A stretch of DNA of 64,000 nt from NCBI GenBank assembly GCA_023333565.1, contig JAJKFH010000611.1, positions 1,116,001 to 1,180,000 of the forward strand, written 5' to 3'. Positions within the stretch are counted from its first letter, which is position 1. Every line of letters starts with the position of its first letter. The position numbers and the translations under genes were made by a program. The DNA comes from Puffinus mauretanicus (lineage: Eukaryota; Chordata; Aves; Procellariiformes; Procellariidae). The notes beneath the pieces were generated by a model that searched no databases, was not told the DNA's origin, and was given only the letters and a program-made list of their open reading frames with translations. Positions 1 to 48,265 of the stretch are shown one piece after another.

Positions 1-350
1 CCCTTCTTCCAAAGGTCATAAACTCTCCTTTTTTTCCTGAGTTCCAGCCAAAGCTCTCTGTTCAGCCAGGCTGGTCTTCTTCCCCACCAGCTCGTCGTTC
101 AGCACATGGGGATGGCCAGCTCCTGTGCCTTTAAGACTTCCTTCTTGAAGAACGTCCAGCCTTCCTGGCCTCCTTCGCCCTTCAGGACTGCCTCCCGAGG
201 GACTCTCACAACCAGTCTCCTAAACTGGCCGAAGTCTGCCCTCGGGAAGTCCTTCTCGCAGACTTTCGCAAACAGGCCTCAAAGACCAGTTTCCCCACGG
301 ACGGTAGGCAAGAAGCCACTCATGGCCCTAGGCCCAGAGCACCCGGACAC
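1..350 (-). mobile_element. CR1-type LINE ORF2 fragment, decayed, runs off the left edge
   Basis: Read on the minus strand, this stretch encodes a peptide typical of the region between endonuclease and reverse transcriptase in avian CR1 ORF2. Segments read FPRADFGQFRRLVVRVP, then GWTFFKKEVLKAQE, then GRRPAWLNRELWLELRKKRR. The frame is broken by an in-frame TGA at 99-101 and another stop near 315, so it is dead. The element's 5' side is at higher coordinates; the right boundary is only approximate. The RT domain would lie to the left, outside the window. Family assignment is from memory of the CR1 consensus, not from a search. Confidence 0.75.
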
Positions 351-3300
351 TGAACTGGGGCCGTGCCCGGGGTGACTGCGCTTCAACACGCTGTGTCAAA
401 AACAGGCCATGTTACCCAGTATGGCCTACTGTGAAGCCCTTACTGAACAACATCCCAAGTGCTAACAGCATTTGGCCTTAAAACTGAACTCTGCAAAAGG
501 CGGCCATAGCTGATGTTGTACTTTCACCTCACTCTCCACCTGCCCTGGCAGGCAGACCACAGTCAGGGAGAACAACACAGGGCAACCCACTTTCTCACAG
601 GAAAATGCCACAAGTGACAGCGTAGCATGCCTCGGGGACAATATGGTTCACTCATGTCTACAAGGTGTTTCCAGATCTTGTGCTCCTGGTCTCTCTCGGA
701 TCCAGGATCACGCTGGGGATGGCTTTGGAGATAATCCAAGGCAAGTCTATGAAGGTCTCTAATGGACATGTGTTTGTGCTAAACCACCCAAAGCAAAGTC
801 CATACGGCCAGATGACCTAGTTGGGGAAAAACAGACAAACTTCTTGGATACAGAAACTCTGCTTCATGCCTGGTTGCTGCAACGACAATGTTTTTACCAC
901 TCCAAGATAACTAAACATACTGAACAATTAGCTCGTGAACCACTAGCTCCGGAGTCACCAGGTCCTCACCCTCAGCTGATACCAGGTGGAGGGACACAAC
1001 ACCCTGCTTCTGGAGTCCAGCAGCACCTCACCCCTCTCCTCCCACACTGTAAGTGCTTGAAGGTCGAAACAGAGCAGTGGACCAACAAATCTGGCTCCAA
1101 AGGCGTTGCTAGCAATTGCTGAGAGGTCGTGCAGATGAAATCATGGCACAGAAGGTGATCATAAGGTTACATGTTATAGATTTTCCCCCCTTATCTTACA
1201 TTTGTCTTTTAGTAAAAGAGACCAAAGAGTTCATCACGCCACCTTTAAAAGATAATCAGCTTATTAGTAAGTGAAACACTGAGCTGAGCCGTGTTCTGCC
1301 TAGGAGCAAATCAAGTCTGTGTGAAATCCTGGTTACATCTGAGGCAGCACTTCAGCTCTGTTTTGAAGTGGTACTCAATTAGTACCTAGGTCCTGAGTTA
1401 CCTGCTGCAAGCAGGTGGAATTCACCTGCTATTTTAAAGGTAGCATAATGATATTATTTTCCAAAGTGTTTTGAGGAGTTGCTAGCCAACACGCTACAAG
1501 ACTGGGTATTTGTCTTTTGTGTCATGCGTCAGAGGTAATTACTTCACAAACTAGGTGTGTCATTGGGAAGCACTGAAAACTCCCTTTGTTTCAGGTTGCC
1601 TGCATGCCTCAGCGTGGCAGGTGAGCAGTAATCAACCTGATCCCCTTCTCCTCCAGGGAGGCCTCACAGGAGTTATTTGGTTTGGTAGCCTCTTTGTTTC
1701 TGAGTTACTGGCTTTAAGGCAGTGGGGCTGATTAGATAAGGTGACTGTATATCTGCAGCCTTGACATAAAATGGATTTAGATTGCCCTCACTGTTTGGTG
1801 GGGTTGTTGAAAACTAATTAAGGATATAGGTAACCATTTGTAAATTGTGTTTGAGCTGTTTGCTATGCAACACAACTAGCTTTTTCTCATGAATGAATAT
1901 TTAATTGAGGTACAGTTCCAGGTAAGCCCTTGGAAAATATCAGAGTTAAAATTCAGGTCTGGTGAAAGTAGGCAGTGTTCTGCTTTGTTTAGCAATGTCA
2001 CCCTGCTTATACGTGCCTTATATTTGGTCTTACGTCTTTATCAGTGGCTGCCTGTTTTCAGCATTATTGTGTTATCACAGAGCAAACAGAGGATTTCCCA
2101 AGAGATAGGTGGATTCTTGTACTTCAGACTCCAGCTTAGTGTCTTACTCATGATATACTAAGGTCAAAATTTCCCTCCTTTATCCATTGTATATGCTCTT
2201 CTAATTCTACCCTGGCAGTTCCCTGTGCAGCCTGCACTACCGTTGGGCAGCTGCAGCCTGAGCGAGCAGAAATAACTTCAGCTCCTAATGGTGCTTGGAA
2301 ATGTTCTTGTCTACAGCAGAAGCGAGTGATGTAGAGTAGGAGGCCAAATGTACGACCAGTAATAAACAGTAGCCCCAATATTACATATTTTCTGTTTATC
2401 TTGCTATTGGATGCAGCTGTTAAGGCTAACCAGCCTTACACTACAAAATAAACCTAATCTCTAGTGTTCAAAGGGAGAGAGGCCTTGTTGCATAGAGCAC
2501 TTAAATGAGGCTAGGCAAAATATGGGAAGATAATCTCAACGACTCAGTCCTGAGTGGAAAAATAGGCTAGAGTGATATTTGGGACCTTCTGAACTTTACC
2601 TATTAACCTCTACATCAAGCAATTCTTTCTGTTTCAATTAGGGAAAAATAAGAGAAAATGGTTTTTTATTTTGATAGCTGGTACCAAACTGCACAGTAAT
2701 GCACAGCTTATATTACTGAGGCAAGAGCCATGTTAGATGTTTTATCTTGGCTCAGTATTTAACTGCAAAATGCATTCTAGATAGTGCATCTTCTGAAATT
2801 GAATGAGAAATACAAGTACCAGTCAATGCAAACAACTTTCACAACCTATACTGAAAAAGCATTGGGCCGTGGAGAGGACTGGACAGGAGGTAGAATCACT
2901 GTCATTCAGTCCTGAGACTAGGATTTAAGGCCTTTCTAATGTTACGGGCTTGATTTGAGAATCACCAGGCAAAACTCAACATCTCAGTTTATGCTGAAAG
3001 TCAAACAACATGGTCCTTCTGATCTTAAAAGGTGTGAGTCAGCATCATATCACAGGAAAAGAAAATGTACTCTATGTCCATTAATTGTACATTGAACTCT
3101 GCACTCTTATTTTAGCTGTGAAATTCTGAATTTTGGCACTCTTAATTAAAAGTTGAAATAGCTTATTATTTGTATTTTTTAACTCTAACAGCCTCATTCT
3201 CACAGTGAGAGTGATACAAATGTCAGCAGTATATATAATTATAAAACAACTTGAAGTAAAAAAACCTCCTGTACGTAGACTGATGAATTATTTTTCCCTC

Positions 3301-6300
3301 TGTGAACCACTGGGCATTTATTTTGCCTCCATCTTCCTTACTACTCACACCTGCTCTAAACATACATCTGTGCTCCATTTGTGAAGCTCATGAACTAAGT
3401 TAGTTAACATTATTTGACCTGCTGTTCTTGTCTGTCTTTATACATCTCTAGTTTGATGTTAAAAAAAACCAAAAACAGAACGAAAAGAGCCAGTCCCCGT
3501 AGAAAGAGTTCAGATTTGCAGGGGGTATTTGCAGTATATGGCACTCTGCTCTGCTTTTAATCAGACTCCAAATAATAAAGCACAAAGGAAGATATCAAGG
3601 TGGAATAAAGATTACTTAACCAGGGGAACTCCCTTCCTCTTTCCTTTCTTATCATACGCATTAAGATCATTATTTCATTTTGAGACGTACAAGCTGCGTT
3701 GCCCCTAGTTTCCATTTGCTTTGAGTCCTGGACAAACATGGCTGGATTTACACGTGTGGTATAATCTCCACAAATTCAGTATGTCATGAACTTCATTCGT
3801 CATTTTACACATTTTTAAACAATGCTTTGTGACATGATTGTTCTCATTCAATAGATTCAGAAAACTCTCAGTGCTTTTTTTATTTGTTTATTTTTGTTGG
3901 TAAGACCAATTTGGATTGGTAAGACCAATTTTGTTGGTAAGACCATTGTGGATTTCAGTTACAGAGATGATTACCATAGATTTTCCTTCCCTGATCACAT
4001 GCGTGTTTAAAGCTGCTTTTACTTTGAGTAATATTTTATGTATATTTTACCTATCACTAATTCTTGACAACTCTCATGGAACTGAAAGCAAACTGGCCTT
4101 GGGACATTTCAGAATTTTTGCTGAGGAGAAGAAACATATTCATAATCTTCCTTTAAGCTTTTCTCTCTTTTTATGATGGGTAAGAACAAACCAGATAAAA
4201 GCCTGATGTCTTGTCTGCTTCTTTTTCCTTCATAATCCTTCATAAATTTCATTATATATGAATTTCTTCATAACCTAGCATGTCCCCATAGGGCTCCATG
4301 ATGATCAGTCAGAGGGTCAGGTAATCCCAAGGAATACTTGGGGATGCAGCTGGAAAAGAAAATGAATGCAAAGATAAGGATCTTCCAGCATGTAACCACT
4401 GGATCATTTAATGAGGTTTATTTCCAGGCCTGAACCCATCTAACCATTTGTTAGTACAAAATAAACTTGTGGGAACCCATGCTTACTGGAAAAAAACATT
4501 AACTGAACTTGGCAGCAGCTTCTCACTTAGGAACAACCAAAAATGAGGCACAAGCTTTGTGCTCTTCTAGCACATATATCCCCTTCAAAAGAAATCCACA
4601 GAATGTCAACAGTGCTTTGTCAACAGATGCTGGTCCACCGTGACCTGAATTCATCGGGTTTTCAGTAAGCTCATTCTGGGTAGCGGGGAAGAAGCTCTCA
4701 GCGCAGACAAACTAGAACTCTCCGGGTCCTTGGCCACTCTTCCTGAAGTCTGACATTTCAGGAATTATAGTGCCAAAATTTCAGAAACTGCAATGGGGAA
4801 TAAGCTGCCTATTCAGTCATGCACAATGAAAAAGAAGCTATTGTTGATAATAACCATACGGTTCTTTTTCCTCCTACAGCTTATCCAACTGACAAAGAAA
4901 ATCACTCTCTTGACTCTTCTAGATGCGAGCAAATCTCGTTATATCTATACAACATGGCTCAGAATGTAGCATATTTCCTTTAACTACTATCCTGAATGCC
5001 CTTTCTTTTAACTGCTCTACTAAATGTACAGTCTGTGAGTTCTCAGTTGGACAGAGTTAGCTACTATAGATTTCCAAATAGTAAAAAAGCCCCAGAGTAA
5101 AACTGTAAATGAACCAGCAGAGATGCTGCAAAACTCTTCCAGCTATGCCTTGCCAAAAATCCTAAACCTGGATGAGGCTTTCTATATGGAGAAACAAGGA
5201 ATTCAAGGCTGCCTCTTGTTGACACTATTGATTTTGCATGAGCGACCAAGAAGGGTGTTTTTAGGGCACAAGATTCCATGTTTCCCAGGTCCAGGATGAT
5301 CCGGCTTAGGAAGTTCTATGTTGACTAAAAATTGGCTGGCACCAAGCCTGTTAAGCAAAAGCCACCTTATAGCGATAGGACTTGCTTGAGCAAATTCTGG
5401 CACATACTTGGGAATTCATAAATGTTTTACATCAAGTTGGAATGTTATTACAGATTAAAGTAGAACAGGAAAATTAAATGGGTCTTCTCTTTAAAACAGG
5501 GAAGGCAGGCTTGATGAGGATGACAACACACAGTTTGGTTAGGGGTCAGTAAGGTACGGGAACTGTTACAGAGAAGAAAACAGAAACTGGGTTCTGCTAC
5601 TGACCTGCTGAGCAATCAAGATCCTTTCATCACCTCCTCTGCCTTAGTAATTCCTGTAAATTGTTAGTAATGCTATCCTCTTAATAAAGCAGGTTAAGAA
5701 TAAGTGCTGGATCAGAGCAGATCTTAATCCTGTAACTTAAAGGCTTCATTTTGATTTGGGTCTTATGCTTAATTGTGAGGTCTGACTGAAGATGCTGTAG
5801 TTAGGGTGGCTATAAATGCGCTCTCTTGCTTAGCTAATGCCTAAATTTAGAAGTAGCCAAGTTCCATAGATTTTTCATGTGAAAATTTTCCCAGCTTCTA
5901 CATTTGTATCTATTTTTTTCATATTTGTATTTCTGTCCCAGGCTGTCTTGATGGGAGTTGATTGCTTTGTGCCTATTTCATGCCTGCTCCAATGTTCCCT
6001 CGCCCAAACTCCAAAGGGCATTCAGTCTGTAAGTATTCACAGATGATGCTTATCAGTATTACACATGGTGCCCATGCTCCAAAAATTCAGTATGCTGACT
6101 GTCAGGACACTCTCAGGAAAACCAGAGAACTGTGGGCTTTCATCCCCGCTCTGGTGGAGAGGGGAGCTGGACTGGTTGACTACTGCATCTGCAAAGGATG
6201 TGTAGGCTTCTGTATAAAAGGGAAGAAGCGGCTGGCATTATATACCATTTATATCCATTTGGGAGGAAGGTGGGGAGAGAAACATAAAGAGCTCAGAGAC

Positions 6301-8429
6301 CCAGCTATAGAAGAGAGTTTCTTACTGTAACAAAGACACCTTGCTACCCCACCTAACTGAGTGTTTAATAAGGCACCGTGCTCTGCAGCCAAGGGGGTTT
6401 GAAAACGCACCTAGCAGAAGGCGAAACCCCAAGAAGGATTCGAAGGGTCTCTAACATATGCTCCAAGCTGGCAACTGTTCTTCCACAGAAAATGATTCTG
6501 CCTGTGTAAGTTCAACATGTTCGTGGTGGTTGGTTTTGGGTGGAGCGGTGTTGAGTAAGCTGGTAGTTATGGATACCATTGAGGTATCTACCTTTCCCCA
6601 CGTATTGCAGGTGACTGTGGGAGAATGGCACAAGTTTATGTGCTGTGGCAAACAGGAACCTAAAGATTGTGTGTTGCCACACTTAATTATTAGTCACCTA
6701 AATTCCTTTTGCTTCTAGGTCTGTGTGGTTAGGAAGCAATAGTAAGTGTAAAAAAAATCAGGGGTTTAAGCTTGGATATATAAGTAACATATGGAAACAA
6801 ACACTTACCTGACTGATTCAAGACATTCAGGAGATGATGATCTATTAAATGAGGCATCACTCTGACATAGAATAGCTCTAACATGGAGCCCCAGGGTGAC
6901 AGTTTCTGAGCCCATGTTCAGCTATGGACAGAAAAGGATTTTGGGAATGGAAATCTCCCAGAATGGAAATGGGCTTCCCATTGGATCTGTGCAATACCCT
7001 GTTTCTAGGGTATGCAGACACACACACTTGTTTTGACTTTTCTTTTTCCAGTCACAGGGAAAATCTGGATTTTAAGGCTAAGGAATGAAAACATCTCATC
7101 TATATCCTTTTTCCATCTCCCCAAAAACATCCACGAATGCCACTTAGGGTTCTGAGTGACAGCTGCAAAAGCTGGGTTCTTACAGCACTCCTTACTTCTA
7201 ACAGTCATTCCTGGTGCTTGGCAGTCTACCCAAGACTCTGTGATATTCTGGTCTGGTCCATCTCCAGTATTGTCCCACTGAATAAGGCATGAATCCCAGC
7301 ATAAATTTATCGCTTAACAGAAGAGCGTAGAAAGTCTCCTCACAGATCATATTTTGTTAAATTAACCTGTAACCAAGTAAATCTCAGTGGAATTGTTCCA
7401 TATGGAAACGGAGGCCATATTTGTTTCCCCAAGATGTCTGATCCCATGGCCCTTTTCTTAGAAGCTGTTCATCTTAGGCTATTTCTTCTTACCTGCTGTT
7501 GCAAGCTGCCACCCCCATGGCTCCGTTTTGACGGTAAAGCCTCCTCTAATCTCCAAGGATCATGCAACAGGAAAGGAATATTACTGTGAATTCTCTCAGC
7601 CTCCGACTCGGCTCCCCCCCCCTTTCTCTCACAGACCTGACGCAGTAACGATTCTTTTATTTTAATGTGGCACTACCACTTGCTGCCTAGTGGACTCTGT
7701 GAGGGGAGACACCATTTGGATCTTCTCCAATGCAGGAACTGTATTGTTAGGGCTGGCCTTTTTGTTACCATCCCTTGGTATTTCCCAGGGTCTCTCCTGC
7801 CCTATATATTTTCCATTTAGTGGGTTGTTATTCGCCTTGTTCTGTGCCTCCCTGTTCCCGTCCTATGCCTTTTCTGACCAAACAGCCAGATGCCACTTGA
7901 AGTGGGGACATTGCAGACAGCAGCTTGGGTACAGGCTGCGCGATTTCCTTAATCTTACAGCTCGACCACATGCCATTGCCGGCACTGCGGAAGAGCTGTG
8001 TCCTACAGGCCGTTGCCCATGACTATGTAAATACAATGTGCTCTTGCGACCAGCCAAGCGAGGAGATGCTGCGGGAGGCCAGCAGCTCACGCAGAGCTGG
8101 CAGACACTTTATCATGCATGAGGAGGGAGAAGGAACAAGGGGCAGAGACATCTTTGATGCCTGTAAGGCTACTTGCATGATCTCTTTTGCTCTTGATGAA
8201 AGATCAGGGCCAGCTGAAGTATACTCTTTGCTTTCTAGTTTCTGAGCTTAGATGGATTTTCAAACTTTTTTCTCTTGCTGCCATTGCTGAAAACGTGCTT
8301 TAACACACAAAGCAATCCTGTGTTTTGTTAAGTAATCATATCTTCCAACTTTGGACTTCAAGAAACACAGCGACTATTACAGACTAGGAATAAAACAGAA
8401 GCACCGCCAGTGCCCATCATTACAAGAAA
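351..8429. other. Intergenic region upstream of EZR, no gene recognised
   Basis: About 8 kb of mixed AT-rich DNA. The open frames here are all under 125 codons and resemble no protein family I know. No splice-flanked coding exon, RNA gene or intact transposon was recognised. A small direct-repeat cluster is present at 3896-3945. Distal regulatory elements of EZR may lie here but cannot be identified by eye. Confidence 0.6.
3896..3945. repeat. Three-copy short direct repeat
   Basis: The unit TTGGTAAGACCA occurs three times within about 50 bases, at roughly 3897, 3916 and 3933, with small spacer differences. It looks like local slippage or microduplication; no function is suggested. Confidence 0.8.
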
Positions 8430-9076
8430 CAGTAACTCATTCCCCGTTCCCGGGAGCCCGGGCTGAAGGCAGGGGCAGCAGGCGACTCGGTGAGCCCATG
8501 CACGGCAGCCCTCCCTCAGACTCCGCTCCTTCCCCTCAGCCGGACACCCTCCCCGAGCCACCCGCCGGCTTGGGAAACGCCGTCCCTACCGCGCCGCGCC
8601 GCGCCGCACCGGGCGGGGCCCTGCCCGCTGGGCGCCGCTGGGCCCCCAGCGCGGCTAGCGGCGGCGGCGGCAGGTGCGGGCGTGGCGGCAGGGCTCACCC
8701 CGGCGGCCATGTTGCGGTGGACAGGGCGGCAGAGCGCGGCGCCGGGGGCGAGGGTCTCCCTGCCGGGGTCTTGGGTGGGGGGCATGGAGAAGAGACGACG
8801 CAAGGAGGCCCCGCCGCGGCTCGGCTGTGCCCCGCGGGTTACCGGGCCGGCGGCGCCGCCTCCGCCCACCGGCACCTGTTGCCCGACGGTTCGCGGGCGG
8901 CCCCGCCCGCCTCTCACCCCGCGGGGGCTGGGGGGCGGCTGGAGGCTGCGGACCCGGGTCTCCCCTGCGCCCCGGGGGCGTCGAAGCGAGGCCGGCGGGA
9001 GTACCCGGCGGCTGGGCGAGGCCAGTCCGGCGCTCGGAAAGCGCCGGGGGGGGCGGTGGGTAATGGCCGGCGGCGG

Positions 9077-9083
9077 TGAGTCA
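9077..9083. promoter_or_regulatory. EZR: AP-1 (TRE) consensus site in the EZR promoter
   Basis: A perfect TGAGTCA heptamer lies about 200 bases upstream of the EZR start codon, inside the CpG island and close to GC boxes. Human EZR is known to respond to AP-1 and Sp1, so the position is plausible; binding here is inferred. Confidence 0.5.
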
Positions 9084-9177
9084 CGGCCGCGGCCCCACCT
9101 GCGTACTTAACCGCCGCCGGGCGGCGGGCGCCGCACTCGTGGGTCGTGCTGCCGCCGTGGCCGGGAGCGGCTCCTTC

Positions 9178-9199
9178 CTCCTCCTCCTCCTCCTCACAG
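9178..9199 (+). repeat. (CTC)6 tract followed by ACAG, in the EZR 5' UTR
   Basis: Six CTC units at 9178-9195 are followed by ACAG ending at 9199. It is a GC-rich microsatellite in the predicted 5' UTR. It also has the form of a polypyrimidine tract plus AG, i.e. a possible 3' splice site with the exon beginning at 9200. Confidence 0.7.
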
Positions 9200-9275
9200 G
9201 GTGCTCGGCTCAGGCGAGGCAGCCGCTGCATGAACGTTTGTCTTGGGAGTAGGAGAAACACCAGCAGCTCTCAAA

Positions 9276-45670
<36,395 letters not shown>

Positions 45671-46456
45671 TGATGCTCATAACAAGGCAGGACTGTGGGA
45701 AAGGCAGATCTTAATGCTGTGTTCTTCTTTGGGGTTTTTTTTGTTGTGGTTTTTTTTTTCCCTGAGGAGGGGTCACTGTATGACATCTAACAAATGTTCT
45801 CTAAACCCAGAGGTGTTTGAATCTCCCTTTTATTCCATATCTTCTATTAAATTTGGTATAGCTAAAAACTCATTGCACCACTGATCCTGGTAACTTGCTC
45901 ATGCCTTTGCTTAGTGCCAAAAGGCCTTATGTCACGTCTCTCTTTAAGCAAGAAAAATTTTAATGGGCCATGCTTCTAGTTGAAGATTGGCGTCCTGTGC
46001 AGGTGCTGGATTCAGCTTGGTCTAAAAATAAGCAACTGTGGGTTAATTTTGTGCCATATGTCTTTGTATTATTAGTTACAGTGCAAAGTCCAACAGTTGA
46101 GAAGATGGGTTGTAGAACTCAGGATTTGCAAGCACCTGTATGTATGTGTGTACAGGCATGCACATGTGTTTTCACACCCTGTTTTATGTCTTGGTCTTGA
46201 TGCCCACCTTCCTCCCTCCAGCCCCGTACGCACACAAAAGAACTGACAACACCTCAAGAACTACGTTGCGTAGAAATCGGGCTTTTTCTGGTTGCTGTTC
46301 TCAACTGGAGAAATTCTGCAGTGATGGCTCAGAAGTATGGCACAGGGACACTGATACCCTCCTCGTGTAACAACTAGGCAAATACTCTGTTGGAATCTAA
46401 TACACTACTGTGTTTTGCATTCCAGCTTCATTACTGATCAGTTATAGTGTAGTATT

Positions 46457-46487
46457 TATATATATATATATATATATAAAAAAAAAA
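46457..46487. repeat. (TA)11 microsatellite followed by an A run
   Basis: Eleven TA units at 46457-46478 run into about ten A. It lies in the EZR 3' UTR and is likely to vary in length between individuals. Confidence 0.92.
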
Positions 46488-46984
46488 CATGCAATACTAG
46501 TTTAAAGGGAAATAGTTTTGCTCTGTATATTTTGTTACTTTTCAGATTTAATAAGACTTGCATCTGTAAAAATGCCTAAACAACGCTGTAGTCTGATACA
46601 GTGCAGCTGATTATTTGCTATAAAGCATTATTTGTAAAGATCATTTTTTTACTTAATGAAAATTGTTATATGTACACATGATCCAATATATACAATTTTA
46701 CTGCACCTATTTTTCTAACAAATTTTCTAATTTTTTTAAATGTTTGATTTAAAGTTTCAGACTCCAAAGATGAAGGGACTGCTTGTTTATATCACAGTTG
46801 TATTCTCTCTACTAGAGAGCATTTCTGTGACCACTCCTTCCCCACTAATCTCCCTCTTTCCTTGAAAATCTGTTAAAGTGAGATACAGTATGTTGTCAGC
46901 TCTTCTCTTCCATTTACAACATCTATGCTGCTTTATACTTGAGTTGAATCTTGTGTGGTTTTTTATTTGCAGCACCAACATCTA

Positions 46985-46990
46985 AATAAA
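46985..46990 (+). terminator. EZR: EZR polyadenylation signal AATAAA
   Basis: Canonical AATAAA, followed about 35-75 bases later by a strongly GU-rich stretch (TGTTTCTTGTGTGGGG and TGTATTTTGTGTAAGG). Cleavage is expected at about 47005-47010. This is the best signal downstream of the EZR stop. Confidence 0.8.
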
Positions 46991-47010
46991 AGATCTGCAA
47001 AGTAACAAAG

Positions 47011-47440
47011 GACTTGGAGTCAAGTGTTTCTTGTGTGGGGTGTATTTTGTGTAAGGTGTGCTACTGCTCTCTCAGTTCCTGAGCTTAGCATATGCATCCC
47101 TCTGCCTTTAACTCTAAAGTCCTTGAAAGCCACATTGACCTGGAAAGGAAGAAAGGAGAATACTTGCTGTAACGACCAGCGTGACCATCTCACCCGAGTC
47201 CCAGGGAAGAGGTATGCAGCAGCAGCAGCACTAGTTAGAGTTGTACATGTGAAGGTTCTGCTGACTGTAACACTACATCTGAGGCAAAGTGAACTGACAC
47301 AGTGGTTGGGCCTTAAGCTTTTGCATTTCCACCAGTTCACATGAGTAAATGGTAAGTTTAGCTAAACTCCTGTCCTGTCTGATCCATATGGTATACAGCA
47401 CTTGTTAATACTGTCGTACGCCGGCAGCTGGTAAGAACAA
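47011..47440. other. Intergenic spacer between the convergent EZR and SYTL3 3' ends
   Basis: About 430 bases between the inferred cleavage sites. It contains the GU-rich element of EZR at its left end and no coding sequence I recognise; overlapping frames of 106 codons on both strands here look random. Confidence 0.65.
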
Positions 47441-47459
47441 GGAACTTCCTACAACTACA

Positions 47460-47465
47460 TTTATT
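47460..47465 (-). terminator. SYTL3: Candidate SYTL3 polyadenylation signal
   Basis: TTTATT on the plus strand reads AATAAA on the minus strand, about 670 bases after the SYTL3 stop. Downstream T/G-rich sequence is only moderate, so confidence is limited; ATTAAA at 47696-47701 is an alternative. Confidence 0.55.
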
Positions 47466-47660
47466 CTATTAGCTGTTGCCCACACTCCTGCTGAGGAAAA
47501 ATGCGTACATTTAACTGGTTTTAAGCACTGTGATACAGCGCACATTTGAAAGGCATGTGGCCACAGGCCAGAGCTTTTTAGGGTCATGTGAAGTAATACT
47601 GGCACTGTAGATAACTCTGAAACACAGAGGTGTTAGCATCACCCATTTGCAGCAAGCAGT

Positions 47661-47698
47661 TAAAGATAAGCTAGTTTTTTAAAGATAAGCTAGTTTTT
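47661..47698. repeat. Tandem duplication, 19 bases x 2
   Basis: TAAAGATAAGCTAGTTTTT occurs twice head to tail in the SYTL3 3' UTR. Confidence 0.88.
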
Positions 47699-48134
47699 AA
47701 TTCTCTCTGAACATGTATAAAACATCAAGATCAAAGTGAAAGCATAAACTTTTTAAATATAACAGTTATTTTCTCTAAGAAGTATTCCTATCTGTGATTA
47801 AATTAAATAATCGCAGTTCTGCGCCCAGAAGTGGAAAACTACATATCATGTGTCTACTGTTGTCTTGCCAGCATAACTCATTTCAAACTGAGTTTGTCAC
47901 TCCTAAAGAAACAATACTGACCTTGTACTCCAGCCACAGACACAGATAACAAAGCCGTAACTTTTGGAGAAATAAAACCTTCAGAATGTCACACACTTTC
48001 AAATGCGTAACTCTATTGCCCAAAAGCTGGAGTAGGTACTGTTGCAGTGTACCTTTCCCCAGACCTGAAAGGTATGTGCCACTTGAATTTAAAACATCAC
48101 ACACAGGGAGGGAAAAGTCGTCGTGCAGTATCTC

Positions 48135-48265
48135 TCACGACTTAAAGTTTTCCTTATTTGAATGCAGGACAAGTGTAAAGTCCATCCACGTGTTTGGACA
48201 GCGGAGCACTTCCTGCCATTGGCGCACTGGCTGAGAAACAAGGTCTGCACAGCCAGACAATTCCT
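48135..48265 (-). CDS. SYTL3: SYTL3 last coding exon (end of C2B) and stop
   Basis: 131 bases; acceptor CTTTCTTGCAG. It encodes the C2B end EELSGCADLVSQPVRQWQEV, LRCPNTWMDFTLVLH and the tail SNKENFKS, stop TGA. The two tryptophans spaced as W...W before TLVL are the usual last strand of a synaptotagmin-type C2B domain. Confidence 0.9.

Larger units (their letters stand above)
45671..47010 (+). other. EZR: EZR 3' UTR
   Basis: From the stop codon to the predicted cleavage site about 20 bases after AATAAA at 46985. It includes T/G-rich tracts near 45728-45762, a possible proximal signal ATTAAA at 45846, a (TA)11 microsatellite at 46457-46478, and AT-rich sequence from 46500 to 46760. The length is inferred from the signal and the GU-rich sequence just downstream. 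Confidence 0.8.
47441..48134 (-). other. SYTL3: SYTL3 3' UTR (inferred extent)
   Basis: Downstream of the SYTL3 stop on the minus strand. Candidate signals are ATTAAA (plus 47696-47701) and AATAAA (plus 47460-47465). I take the canonical one as the main end. The tandem repeat at 47661-47698 falls inside. Without transcripts the end is uncertain. Confidence 0.6.

Noticed and set aside
106..375. 89-codon plus-strand ORF at the left edge
   Set aside because: It is antisense to the CR1 ORF2 fragment, which explains the coding-like composition.
5962..6330. 122-codon plus-strand ORF
   Set aside because: No recognisable motif, ordinary local composition, no splice or promoter context. Probably chance.
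8351..9110. Open frames of 206 and 242 codons on the plus strand and others on the minus strand
   Set aside because: They lie in the CpG island, are dominated by Gly/Ala/Arg/Pro, overlap each other in several frames and match no family; GC-rich DNA simply lacks stop codons.
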